Shown piece by piece: positions 39,732 to 48,230 of a DNA stretch of 64,000 nt. Numbering within the stretch: the stretch's first letter is position 1; each line of letters starts with the position of its first letter. This DNA comes from Duganella sp. sic0402 (GTDB lineage: Bacteria > Pseudomonadota > Gammaproteobacteria > Burkholderiales > Burkholderiaceae_D). The notes beneath the pieces were generated by a model. That model saw nothing but the letters and a program-made list of their open reading frames with translations. It made no database searches and was not told where the DNA came from. The position numbers were made by a program, and so were the translations under genes. The DNA is taken from contig NZ_JAHUWK010000001.1 in the NCBI RefSeq assembly GCF_019219065.1, positions 558,001 through 622,000 on the forward strand, written 5' to 3'.

Positions 39732-40748
39732 CTAGAGGTCGAGTGGTTCTAGCACATAAGGCATGTCGAGGAAAGCCAGTGCCGGTCCCTGCGCCGAACC
39801 CAGCCGCACGGACGCCGCCTCGATCGCCGCCAGCTTCATCTCCACCAGTGCATCGACGCCGCCATTGCCGTTCGGCGCGGCGTTGACGATCATGCCGCAA
39901 GGCTGTTCAGGATCGGCGGTGGCGAATACTTCCTGGCCCGCAGCCGCGCTCAGGTCAGGAATGCTGACCAGCGTGGTACGGCGCTTGAGCTTGCCAAGAT
40001 ACTGGCTGCGCGCGACGATTTCCTGGCCCGGATAGCAACCCTTCTTGAAGTTGACCCCGCCCAACAGCTCGAAATTGATCATCTGCGGCACAAACTGTTC
40101 TTGCGTGGCCTTGCCGATTTGCGGAATGCCGGCGTGGATCTCCGACAAATGCCAGGCATCGTTGCCACCCACATTCAGCTTGTCGGCCAGCTCGGGCACG
40201 ACATTTTGCGCAGTTTCCGCGGACAACAGCCACTGATAGCGCGGCGCGCCAAACGCATCGGCAACGCGGATCAGCGTGCCCAGCGGGTGATCCAGCTTGC
40301 TGAACGGCTGGGCGGGCAGGGCGTCGAACCAGCTTTGCAGCGCGGCGTCAGCCAGAGCGCCGCCCAGACCCAGCACGACCTGATGAGCTGGCAGCTCGCC
40401 GGCGTCGCTCAGCTTGGTTTTGGCACGCAGCACAAACATCGACAGGCGCTTTTGCACCGCTGCCTGTATGTCGCGCGGCAATTGCAGGAAGATCGTCGTC
40501 TCGTTGCGCCACATCAGGAACGAGGCCAGCAAGCGGCCCTTCGGCGAACAATAACCGGCCAGGCGCGCTTCGCCCTGGCCCAGGTGTTCGACGTCGTTGG
40601 TCAGCTGGGTGTGCAGGAAACTGGCCGATTCCTCGCCGTCCAGGGCGATCAGGCCGAGGTCGGTAATCGGGGCGACAAAACCGGCGGCCAGTTGCGTGGC
40701 GGCCAGTGGGGCGGCTTGCTGCGCTAAAAGTTCATTCCAGGAAGGCAT
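39732..40748 (-). CDS. ygfZ: Folate-binding Fe-S cluster repair protein YgfZ
   Basis: This 338-residue protein belongs to the GcvT-like YgfZ family, which uses tetrahydrofolate to help build or repair Fe-S clusters. The signature KGCYPGQEIVARSQYLGK is present. I chose the ATG at 40748; a TTG three codons upstream is less likely. It is divergent from mltG, an arrangement common in betaproteobacteria. Confidence 0.94.
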   Translation of the reverse strand: MPSWNELLAQQAAPLAATQLAAGFVAPITDLGLIALDGEESASFLHTQLTNDVEHLGQGEARLAGYCSPKGRLLASFLMWRNETTIFLQLPRDIQAAVQKRLSMFVLRAKTKLSDAGELPAHQVVLGLGGALADAALQSWFDALPAQPFSKLDHPLGTLIRVADAFGAPRYQWLLSAETAQNVVPELADKLNVGGNDAWHLSEIHAGIPQIGKATQEQFVPQMINFELLGGVNFKKGCYPGQEIVARSQYLGKLKRRTTLVSIPDLSAAAGQEVFATADPEQPCGMIVNAAPNGNGGVDALVEMKLAAIEAASVRLGSAQGPALAFLDMPYVLEPLDL

Positions 40749-40904
40749 AATTTTCAATCTTTTGACGGTGAAAGCATTATCATTACGGGCTCATTATAGT
40801 GATGTCGCGCAGATCGCGTCGGATGACGCACAAAACGCGACACTGGCGCACGCTGTCAAGAACTGGCAAGCTGTGCGACTTGATCCAACAATACGGCTTT
40901 CATA

Positions 40905-41894
40905 ATGGCTTTTATCAAAAAAATAATTGGACTATGTTTCTTGCTGGCGCTCGCCGGCGGCGGTTATTTCATGTACTGGTCGCAGAATCCCATCACTCCG
41001 GAGGGAGCCGAGGCCATTGATTTCACCATCACGCCCGGTAGCGGCGCCCACGCCGCCGGCCAGCAGATTGCCGAAGCCGGCGTGCCGATCCAGCCCTTGC
41101 TGTTCAACCTGCTGGCGCGCGTGACCAATAAAAGCGCCAAGCTGAAAGCCGGTTCCTATGAACTGAAGCCAGGCTCGACTCCGCTGCGGCTGATCGACCA
41201 GCTGGCGCGCGGCGAATTCGCGCAGGAGCAGCTGACCATCATCGAAGGCTGGAGTTTCCGCCAGATGCGCGCCGCCATCGCCGCCCACAAAGGCCTCAAG
41301 CATGATACGGTGGCGCTGTCCGACCAGGAAGTGCTGAGCGCGATCGCTTCCGACTACAAGCAGGCCGAGGGCCTGTTCTTCCCGGATACCTATCTGTTTG
41401 CCAAAGGCGCCAGCGACCTGCAAATTTACAAGCAGGCGCATGTGATGATGTTGACCCGCCTCAATGATGCGTGGGCCAAGCGTGATACGGCGTTGCCTTA
41501 CAAAACGCCGTACGAGGCGCTGACCATGGCGTCCATCGTCGAAAAGGAAACCGGCCAGAAGTCCGAGCGCGCCATGATCGCCGGCGTATTCGTCAACCGT
41601 CTGCGCCTGGGCATGCTGCTGCAAACCGATCCGACCGTGATCTACGGCATGGGCCTGAAATACGACGGCAAGATCCGCAAGAAGGATCTGGAAACCGACA
41701 CCCCTTACAATACCTACACCCGTACCGGCCTGCCGCCGACGCCGATCGCCTTGCCAGGCGTGCAGTCGCTGACGGCGGCCATGTCGCCGGCCAAGACGGC
41801 GGCCCTGTATTTCGTCTCGCGGGGCAATGGCACCAGCCAGTTCTCGGACAACCTGAACGATCACAATCGGGCAGTCAATCAGTATCAACGATAA
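40905..41894 (+). CDS. mltG: Endolytic transglycosylase MltG
   Basis: This 329-residue membrane-anchored enzyme cuts nascent peptidoglycan glycan strands. It has an N-terminal membrane segment (about residues 6-24), a LysM-like domain (residues 40-110) and the catalytic domain with Glu213 in ASIVEKETGQ, GGRLQTDPTVIYG-like LLQTDPTVIYGM, and YNTYTRTGLPPTPIALPG. A TATAGT (40795-40800) may be its -10. It leads the mltG-tmk-holB-pilZ operon. Confidence 0.96.
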   Translation: MAFIKKIIGLCFLLALAGGGYFMYWSQNPITPEGAEAIDFTITPGSGAHAAGQQIAEAGVPIQPLLFNLLARVTNKSAKLKAGSYELKPGSTPLRLIDQLARGEFAQEQLTIIEGWSFRQMRAAIAAHKGLKHDTVALSDQEVLSAIASDYKQAEGLFFPDTYLFAKGASDLQIYKQAHVMMLTRLNDAWAKRDTALPYKTPYEALTMASIVEKETGQKSERAMIAGVFVNRLRLGMLLQTDPTVIYGMGLKYDGKIRKKDLETDTPYNTYTRTGLPPTPIALPGVQSLTAAMSPAKTAALYFVSRGNGTSQFSDNLNDHNRAVNQYQR

Positions 41895-41903
41895 TAAGAG
41901 TTA

Positions 41904-42509
41904 ATGAGCAAATTCATCACCTTTGAAGGCATCGACGGCGCTGGCAAGTCCACGCACATCGCCTTTGTCAGCGACTACCTCAAGCAGCGCGGCATCGAGC
42001 TGGTCAGCTCGCGCGAGCCGGGCGGTACGCCGCTGGGCGAAAAGCTGCGCGAGATCGTGCTGCACGAAAAAATGCACCTGGAAACCGAGGCGCTGCTGGT
42101 GTTCGCCAGCCGCCGTGAACATCTCGCCCAAGTGATCCAGCCGGCGTTGGCGCGCGGCGCCTGGGTGATTTCCGACCGCTTCACCGATTCCTCGTTCGCC
42201 TACCAGGGCGGTGGCCGCAAGCTGAGCCTGGCCAAGCTGGACACGCTGGAGCAATGGGTGCATCCGGAACTGCAACCGGACCTGACCTTGCTGTTCGACG
42301 TGCCGCTGGAAGTGGCGCGCGCGCGCCTCGACGCCACCCGGGAGCTGGACAAATTCGAGCAGGAAAAGGCGGATTTCTTCGCCGCCACCCGCAACGAATA
42401 CCTGCGCCGCGCAGCCCAGTATCCGCAGCGCTTCCGCGTCATCGATTCGACCCAAAGCATCGCCGATATCCAGCAGCAGCTGACCGTCATCCTGGACGCG
42501 TTCTTTTGA
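41904..42509 (+). CDS. tmk: Thymidylate kinase
   Basis: This 201-residue enzyme phosphorylates dTMP to dTDP. The P-loop [11 protein letters not shown] is at residues 7-17, the DR(Y/F) block is [17 protein letters not shown], and a lid-like region follows. It lies nine bases after mltG and 16 bases before holB. Confidence 0.97.
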   Translation: MSKFITFEGIDGAGKSTHIAFVSDYLKQRGIELVSSREPGGTPLGEKLREIVLHEKMHLETEALLVFASRREHLAQVIQPALARGAWVISDRFTDSSFAYQGGGRKLSLAKLDTLEQWVHPELQPDLTLLFDVPLEVARARLDATRELDKFEQEKADFFAATRNEYLRRAAQYPQRFRVIDSTQSIADIQQQLTVILDAFF

Positions 42510-42525
42510 AATAGAATACTGAATA

Positions 42526-43554
42526 ATGAGCAATTCCATCTACCCGTGGCAGGAATCGTCGTGGCAGCAGCTGCAAACGCTGCGCCAGCGCATGCCGCAC
42601 GCCATCCTGTTCCATGGCGCTGCCGGGATAGGCAAGTCCGACTTCATCGAAAAATTTGCCCAGGGCCTGCTGTGCGAGGCGGTGCTGCCGGATGGCCACG
42701 CCTGCGGCCAGTGCGCCTCCTGCGGCTGGTTCTCGCAGCAGAATCACCCGGACTACCGCCGCGTGCGTCCCGAATCGATGGAAGACGAACCGGTCGAGGG
42801 CGAGGAGGGCGAAGGCGAGGCCAAGAAGGCTGCCAAGTCCAAGGCCCCATCCAAGGACATCAAGATCGAACAGATCCGCGCGCTGGCGGATTTCATGAAT
42901 ATCTCCACTCACCGCCAGGGCTTGCGGGTAGTGGTGCTGTATCCGGCCGAAGCGCTGAACATGCCGGCTTCCAACGCCTTGCTGAAAACGCTGGAAGAAC
43001 CCCCGCCAGGCACCGTGTTCCTGCTGGCGTCGAACAGCCTCGACCGGCTGCTGCCGACGATCCTGTCGCGCTGCCGCAAATTCGCCTTGCCGATGCCGAG
43101 TCACGATGAAGCGCTGGCCTGGCTCAAGGCGCAAGGGGTGGCGGACGCGGACAGCTGGCTGCGCGAGCAGGGCGGTGCGCCACTGGCTGCCATGCAGCAA
43201 GCCGAAACCGGCAGCCGCGAGGAACTGGAAACCTTGCTGCAACTGCTGGCCCATCCAACAGTGGAGGGCGCTTTGAAAGTCGCTGACAAGCTACAGAAAG
43301 TGCCGCTCAGCGGCCCGGTTTCGTGCTTGCAGCGCTGGCTTTATGATGTGTTTTCCTACAAACTGGCGGGTAACATCCGGTATTATCCTCGTTACCAGAA
43401 AGAGCTTGCCAGCCTGGCCGACAAAGTCCACGTCAGCCGCTTGCTGACAGCGATCAAAAGCGCCAACGAACGCCGCGCGACGGCTGACCATCCGCTGTCG
43501 CCCAAGCTGTTCCTTGAGGATATGCTGCTTGACTATGCTCACTGCTGTGCCTGA
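42526..43554 (+). CDS. holB: DNA polymerase III subunit delta'
   Basis: This 342-residue clamp-loader subunit has a modified P-loop (HGAAGIGKSDF), the zinc module Cys-x2-Cys-x2-Cys in CGQCASCGWF, ALLKTLEEPPP and ILSRCRKF. A low-complexity charged linker (EDEPVEGEEGEGEAKKAAKS) of about 25 residues interrupts the ATPase domain after the zinc module. It acts in loading the beta clamp. It is part of the tmk-holB-pilZ unit. Confidence 0.96.
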   Translation: MSNSIYPWQESSWQQLQTLRQRMPHAILFHGAAGIGKSDFIEKFAQGLLCEAVLPDGHACGQCASCGWFSQQNHPDYRRVRPESMEDEPVEGEEGEGEAKKAAKSKAPSKDIKIEQIRALADFMNISTHRQGLRVVVLYPAEALNMPASNALLKTLEEPPPGTVFLLASNSLDRLLPTILSRCRKFALPMPSHDEALAWLKAQGVADADSWLREQGGAPLAAMQQAETGSREELETLLQLLAHPTVEGALKVADKLQKVPLSGPVSCLQRWLYDVFSYKLAGNIRYYPRYQKELASLADKVHVSRLLTAIKSANERRATADHPLSPKLFLEDMLLDYAHCCA

Positions 43555-43564
43555 AAGGTAAAGT

Positions 43565-43948
43565 ATGTCCGCTGCCAGCCCGCTCGACCAGAACACCAGG
43601 CCCATGGCGCCTCGGCCGACGGTGCTGTCGCTGGCAATCAAGGAAAAGGCGGCGCTGTACGCAGCTTACATGCCGTTCCTGAAAAACGGCGGCATGTTCG
43701 TGCCGACGCAGAAGCCTTACAAGCTGGGCGACGAGGTGTATCTGATCCTGGCGCTGATGGACGATCCCAACAAATATCCGATTGCCGGCAAGGTCGCGTG
43801 GATTACGCCGCCCGGCGCGCATAACAACAAGGCACAGGGCATCGGCGTGCATTTTCCGGATGATGAGAGCGGCCGGCGCGCCAGGCTGCGCATTGAAGAC
43901 ATTCTAGGCGCGGCCTTGCGTTCCTCGCGCGCCACCCACACTTTGTAA
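43565..43948 (+). CDS. pilZ: PilZ domain protein (type IV pilus PilZ)
   Basis: This 127-residue protein matches the canonical PilZ of type IV pilus assembly: VLSLAIKEKAALYAAYMPFLKNGG and GVHFPDDE. As in true PilZ proteins, the RxxxR c-di-GMP motif is absent. It normally sits between holB and tatD; here tatD lies about 1.9 kb away beyond two opposite-strand genes. Confidence 0.92.
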   Translation: MSAASPLDQNTRPMAPRPTVLSLAIKEKAALYAAYMPFLKNGGMFVPTQKPYKLGDEVYLILALMDDPNKYPIAGKVAWITPPGAHNNKAQGIGVHFPDDESGRRARLRIEDILGAALRSSRATHTL

Positions 43949-43951
43949 GGC

Positions 43952-44500
43952 TTACATCAGGCGCGGCGCCAGCTGCATTTGCGGGCTGTCGAAGTCGATG
44001 GTCGCCGAGCGGCCGCCGGACAGGATGATGTTGAAGGCGGTATCGTCACGCTGGCCGCCGCGCGAGCTGGCGAACAGATTGCTGAAGTCGCCGAATCCGC
44101 CTTCCTGCGGCAGCGCGCCGTAGGTTTCGATTTCCAGTTCCTCGACGCGTGCGGACAGCCGCTCAACGGTGGCGCGCAGCGCCGCCAGTTCGCGGTCCTT
44201 GGCCTGCAGCTGCTGCTCATGACCGGCGCAGAGTTCGCGGAAGCGGCGGTCGGCATCGTCGTGCAGGCGGCTGGCCAATTGTTCGACCAGCGCATTCACG
44301 CTGCGCTCGGTGGCGTCGCGGCGGATGCCGCCGGACTGGCTGTCTTCCTCCTGCAACTCTTTCAGATGCTTGTGGATGGTCGACTTGGAGCCGGTGCCCA
44401 GGTCATGGCGGACCGCATCAACCGAAGGGTAGCGCCCCTCGGCCTGTAGCCGGTCGCGGCTGGCTTTGACTTCTGCCTTGGTTAATCCGGTACGCGCCAT
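43952..44500 (-). CDS. KfrA-like DNA-binding coiled-coil protein
   Basis: This 182-residue protein has an N-terminal KfrA-type DNA-binding region (about residues 1-60: TKAEVKASRDRLQAEGRYPSVDAVRHDLG, TGSKSTIHKHLKELQ) and a long coiled coil (residues 70-125). KfrA proteins regulate plasmid stability, but chromosomal copies are also known. It lies 22 bases downstream of an antiporter gene and may form an operon with it. Its stop is three bases from pilZ's end. Confidence 0.85.
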   Translation of the reverse strand: MARTGLTKAEVKASRDRLQAEGRYPSVDAVRHDLGTGSKSTIHKHLKELQEEDSQSGGIRRDATERSVNALVEQLASRLHDDADRRFRELCAGHEQQLQAKDRELAALRATVERLSARVEELEIETYGALPQEGGFGDFSNLFASSRGGQRDDTAFNIILSGGRSATIDFDSPQMQLAPRLM

Positions 44501-44521
44501 GTCTCTGTCCTTGTTGGTTTG

Positions 44522-45727
44522 CTAGCTGGCTTGCCCCACCAGCCCGCGGTTCTGTGCACGATTGAGTTTAGGGTGCACAACCGGAATCGTCAACATGGTG
44601 CTGCCGACCGCCATCAGCAGCAGGGCGGTGAACGTCTCGCCGGTGATGATTTGCTTGTCCAGCAGGATGTTGGCAAACACGATTTCAATCAGCCCCTTGG
44701 ATTGCAGCAGCCAGCCAATGATCGAGGCTTCGCCATCCTTCCACTTAAGGATTTTGCCCGAGATATGCGCCGCCGCCACCTTGCCGCCCACCGACGCCAG
44801 CAACAGCAGGCCGGCCACGAAGAACACCGAATAGCCGCCCACATCCCATTTGGTGCGCAAACCGGTGCTGAGGAAGAATACCGGCATCATGATCAGCAGC
44901 ACGTTCTTGAAGATGGCGTCCAGTGCTTCCTGGCCGAACCATTCGGCGTCCATCACCACGCCGGCCAGGAAGGCGCCAACCATGAAGTGCAAGCCGGCCC
45001 AGTCGGCGCCGAATGCACACAGGATCAGCCAGATCAGCGCCACCGCCCAGCGGTCGTTGGTTTGCAGGCGCGCCATCAGGCGGCGGAACACAAAGGTCAG
45101 CAGCGCGAAGGCGGCCAGGAAGCCGGCCTGACGGCCAACCCGCTCCCAGTCCAGCATCAGCAGCGCCAGTACGCCCCAGATGGCAACGTCGTCCAGGCTG
45201 GCGTAGCGCAGCAGTCGCTGGCCCATCGGCTGGCGCAGGATCTCCAGCTTGTCCAGCAGCATCACCAGTACCGGCAGCGCGGTCACGGCGCAGGCCATGC
45301 CGGTGCCGATCATGAATTGCCAGTCGGCTGCCTTGGCGCCTTTCCAGCCTTCGTAATTCAGCAGCAGCAGGGCCGCAGCGCAGCCGCAGATCAGCGGCAC
45401 GGTCAGCGACAGGCCAGCGGTGGTGAAGCTTTCGCGGCGGTGCAGCCAGGTCTTGCGCAGGTCCAATTCCACGCCGGCCAGCATCACGAACAGCATCACG
45501 CCCCACAGGGAAATGCCGTTGATGGTCTTGACCACGTCCGGATTGAAGACGAATTTGTGATAGTCGGGGAAGGCGCTGCCCATGATGCCAGGACCGAGGA
45601 TCAGGCCCATGATGATCTGTACCACGACCAGCGGCGCGAAGTAGTCGGTGCGGCCGAGGCGCCATACCAGATAGGGAACGGCGAAGATCAGCAGCATCGC
45701 CAGCAGAAAGATTTCGGTAGTACTCAT
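44522..45727 (-). CDS. Cation:proton antiporter (CPA2/Kef type)
   Basis: This 401-residue protein has about 12 hydrophobic segments and the antiporter core with LLILNYEG-type regions, QSKGLIEIVFANILLD and MAVGSTMLT. It exchanges Na+ or K+ for protons. There is no TrkA regulatory domain. It is transcribed divergently from tatD, behind a perfect 12-bp palindrome, and together with the KfrA-like gene it separates pilZ from tatD. Confidence 0.9.
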   Translation of the reverse strand: MSTTEIFLLAMLLIFAVPYLVWRLGRTDYFAPLVVVQIIMGLILGPGIMGSAFPDYHKFVFNPDVVKTINGISLWGVMLFVMLAGVELDLRKTWLHRRESFTTAGLSLTVPLICGCAAALLLLNYEGWKGAKAADWQFMIGTGMACAVTALPVLVMLLDKLEILRQPMGQRLLRYASLDDVAIWGVLALLMLDWERVGRQAGFLAAFALLTFVFRRLMARLQTNDRWAVALIWLILCAFGADWAGLHFMVGAFLAGVVMDAEWFGQEALDAIFKNVLLIMMPVFFLSTGLRTKWDVGGYSVFFVAGLLLLASVGGKVAAAHISGKILKWKDGEASIIGWLLQSKGLIEIVFANILLDKQIITGETFTALLLMAVGSTMLTIPVVHPKLNRAQNRGLVGQAS

Positions 45728-45753
45728 TCAGTCTCCTATTTGTTTTGTAATGG

Positions 45754-45765
45754 AATTACGTAATT
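45754..45765. promoter_or_regulatory. Perfect palindrome before the antiporter gene
   Basis: AATTACGTAATT is a perfect 12-bp palindrome 27 bases upstream of the antiporter start, in an A/T-rich stretch. It could be an operator for a dimeric regulator. No regulator gene of obvious match is adjacent except the KfrA-like one. Confidence 0.4.
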
Positions 45766-45881
45766 ACATACCGTGCGGTGATAGTAAAATGAAATTAGCA
45801 AACTGGAAAGCGATTTCTTGATCTGGCGTGGCATCGCTTCCACAAAAACGGTGGTATAGCGTGATCGGTTACAATCCCGGC

Positions 45882-46661
45882 ATGTATATCGACTCTCATT
45901 GCCATATCAATTTTCCGGAGCTGGCAGCCCGTATGCCTGAAATCCTCGCCAAGATGGCGGATAACCAGGTGACCCACGCACTGTGCGTGTCGGTCGACCT
46001 GCCGGATTTCCCGCAGGTGCTGGCGCTGGCCCATCAGTATCCGCACATCTACGCCTCGGTCGGCGTGCATCCGGATTACGAGGACACGCCCGAACCGTCG
46101 GTCGAGCAGCTGGTCCAGCTGGCCGATGATCCGAAGATCATCGCCATCGGCGAAACCGGGCTGGATTACTACCGTCTGGAGGGCGATCTGGAATGGCAGC
46201 GCGAGCGTTTCCGCACGCACATCAAGGCGTCGCGCATCACCCGCAAGCCGCTGATCATCCACACCCGCAGCGCCAGCGAGGACACCATCCGCATCATGCG
46301 CGAGGAGGGTGCCGGCACGGACGCGGGCGGCGTGGCCGGCGTGATGCACTGCTTCACCGAATCGCTGGAAGTGGCGAAGGCGGCCATCGAGATGGGCTTT
46401 TATATTTCCTTCTCGGGCATCGTGACCTTCAAGAGTGCCAAGGAGTTGCAGGCGGTGGCGCTGGAACTGCCGCTGGAGCGCATTCTGATTGAAACCGATT
46501 CGCCTTACCTGGCGCCGGTACCGTATCGCGGCAAGATGAACGAGCCGGGCTTTGTTGCCCACGTGGGCGAGTACATCGCCAGGCTGAAGGGCGTATCGGT
46601 GGAAGAAGTGGCGGCGCAAACCACGGCCAACTTCCGCAAACTGTTCAGCGTGCCGGCATGA
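45882..46661 (+). CDS. TatD family metal-dependent hydrolase
   Basis: This 259-residue protein has metal ligands His6 and His8 in IDSHCHIN, IGETGLDYYR, and a downstream metal ligand region in HCFTESLE and ETDSPYLAPVP. TatD proteins are DNases or 3'-exonucleases. The ATG at 45882 was chosen by the N-terminus MYIDSHCH. TTACAAT ends six bases before the start codon, so the transcript may be nearly leaderless; no Shine-Dalgarno is present. Confidence 0.93.
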   Translation: MYIDSHCHINFPELAARMPEILAKMADNQVTHALCVSVDLPDFPQVLALAHQYPHIYASVGVHPDYEDTPEPSVEQLVQLADDPKIIAIGETGLDYYRLEGDLEWQRERFRTHIKASRITRKPLIIHTRSASEDTIRIMREEGAGTDAGGVAGVMHCFTESLEVAKAAIEMGFYISFSGIVTFKSAKELQAVALELPLERILIETDSPYLAPVPYRGKMNEPGFVAHVGEYIARLKGVSVEEVAAQTTANFRKLFSVPA

Positions 46662-47317
46662 TCAAGCGCCGCCTGCTGATCCTGAGTTTGCTGGCAGCGG
46701 CGCTGCCGGCTTTCGGCGCCGGGCAGACCGACGATGAAGTCAGCTTCATCCGCGCGGCGCAGTTGGACGCGGTCAGCCGCGTGCAAACCGCGCTGCTGCG
46801 CGGCGTCAATCCGAACACGCGCGACTCGAACGGAGAGACTGGCCTGATCATCGCCATGCGCTACGAAGCGCTCAACGTCGCGCGCCTGCTGATGGATACG
46901 CCAGGCATCGAACTGGAAGCCAAGGCGCCGAACGGCAACACCGCGCTGATGATGGCGGCCTTCCGCAAGAATCAGACAGCGGTGCTGGAGCTGTTGAAGC
47001 ACGGCGCGCAGGTGAATCAAAAAGGCTGGACGGCATTACATTACGCCGCCGCTGCAGGCAGCGTCGAGATCACTTCGCTGCTGCTGGAAAAGCATGCCTA
47101 CATCGACGCCGAAACGCCGTCCGGCATGACGCCACTGATGATCGCCGCCCGCGAAGGCCAGGAAGATGTCGTAGCCTTGCTACTGAAAGAAGGCGCCGAC
47201 GCCACGCTGAAAGACAGCGGCTTCCACCTCACCGCCGCCGAATTCGCCCTCAACGCCGACAAACCCTGGATCGCCAAAACCATCAACGCCTTCCTCGCCA
47301 GCAAAGCGAATCGCTAG
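46658..47317 (+). CDS. Exported ankyrin-repeat protein
   Basis: This 219-residue protein has a signal peptide ending PAFGAGQ and about five ankyrin repeats (from residue 30: SFIRAAQLDAVSRVQTALLR, GETGLIIAMRYEALNVARLL, NTALMMAAFRKNQTAVLELL, WTALHYAAAAGSVEITSLLL, MTPLMIAAREGQEDVVALLL). Such periplasmic proteins often protect the cell from oxidants or bind partner enzymes. The start overlaps tatD by four bases, so the two are coupled. Confidence 0.92.
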   Translation: MIKRRLLILSLLAAALPAFGAGQTDDEVSFIRAAQLDAVSRVQTALLRGVNPNTRDSNGETGLIIAMRYEALNVARLLMDTPGIELEAKAPNGNTALMMAAFRKNQTAVLELLKHGAQVNQKGWTALHYAAAAGSVEITSLLLEKHAYIDAETPSGMTPLMIAAREGQEDVVALLLKEGADATLKDSGFHLTAAEFALNADKPWIAKTINAFLASKANR

Positions 47318-48111
47318 CTCAGCGACGCCAGATAGTCGTTGATGGCATCCGAGCTGGCCGACGGTGAGCTCAGGTGCGGGCAGTGGCCGATGTTGTTGAT
47401 GACGGCGAGCTGGCTGTTCGTCAGGTGGGCGTGCAGGTAGTCGCCGACTTCGCGCGGGGCAATCAGGTCGTCGCTGCATTGCAGGATCAGCGCCGGGACG
47501 GTTGATTTTGCCACGTCCGCGCGGTGATCGGCGGTGAAGGTGACGCGGGCGAAGTGACGCGCGATCTCGGGATCGTTGCGCTCGAAACGGCTCTGCAGCT
47601 CTTTCGACAAGGCCGGATGCGGCGCACCCATGATCGCCGGCGCCATGCGCTTGACCCAGCCGGCGTAGTCGATTTCCATCAGTTGCAGCAGACCGTCAAT
47701 GTCTTCCGGATTGTAGCCGCCGACGTAATCGCCATCATTGATGTAGCTGGCAGACGGCCCGACCATGATCTGCGCAGTGAATTTTTCCGGTGCCATGATG
47801 GACGCCAGCATGCCGATCATCGCGCTGACAGAATGGCCGACAAACACCACCGGCTGTTTCGCATACAGGTCGATCGCATCCAGTACGTCCTCCGCATGGC
47901 CATGCAGCGTGCTGTATTTGTCGCGGTCGTAGGCGCCCAGATCGGAGCCGCCGCTGCCCACCAGGTCCAGCAGCACCACCCGGTAGCGCTGCTGGAACGA
48001 CGGATAAATGAAGCGCCACATGGTCTGGTCGCATCCGTAGCCGTGTACAAACATGATGGTGGCCGGGCCATCGCCATGACAACGGACGTTATTGCGACGC
48101 TGTACAGACAT
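47314..48111 (-). CDS. Alpha/beta hydrolase (RsbQ-like)
   Basis: This 265-residue enzyme begins MSVQRRNNVRCHGDGPATI after an AGGAG. It has the oxyanion HGYGCD, nucleophile Ser in FVGHSVSAMIG, and His in GHCPHLSSPSAS. The RsbQ/strigolactone-receptor group (DAD2/D14-like) shares this pattern and cleaves or senses small hydrophobic esters. Substrate is unknown. It converges on the ankyrin gene with a four-base CTAG overlap. Confidence 0.9.
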   Translation of the reverse strand: MSVQRRNNVRCHGDGPATIMFVHGYGCDQTMWRFIYPSFQQRYRVVLLDLVGSGGSDLGAYDRDKYSTLHGHAEDVLDAIDLYAKQPVVFVGHSVSAMIGMLASIMAPEKFTAQIMVGPSASYINDGDYVGGYNPEDIDGLLQLMEIDYAGWVKRMAPAIMGAPHPALSKELQSRFERNDPEIARHFARVTFTADHRADVAKSTVPALILQCSDDLIAPREVGDYLHAHLTNSQLAVINNIGHCPHLSSPSASSDAINDYLASLS

Positions 48112-48230
48112 GTTTTTCGTAGACTCCTGTAAAGCAATTGAGAATTGGAGGGTATTTTCTCCGCAGTTCTCTGCATGGTACATCAACAATCTTAACCATA
48201 ATGGCTCCAGTGCATCAACCAAGGACCGCC

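Noticed and set aside
45861..45890. A firm leaderless-promoter call for tatD
   Set aside because: TTACAAT lies at the right distance from the ATG, but no -35 box is found, so it is only mentioned in the gene entry.
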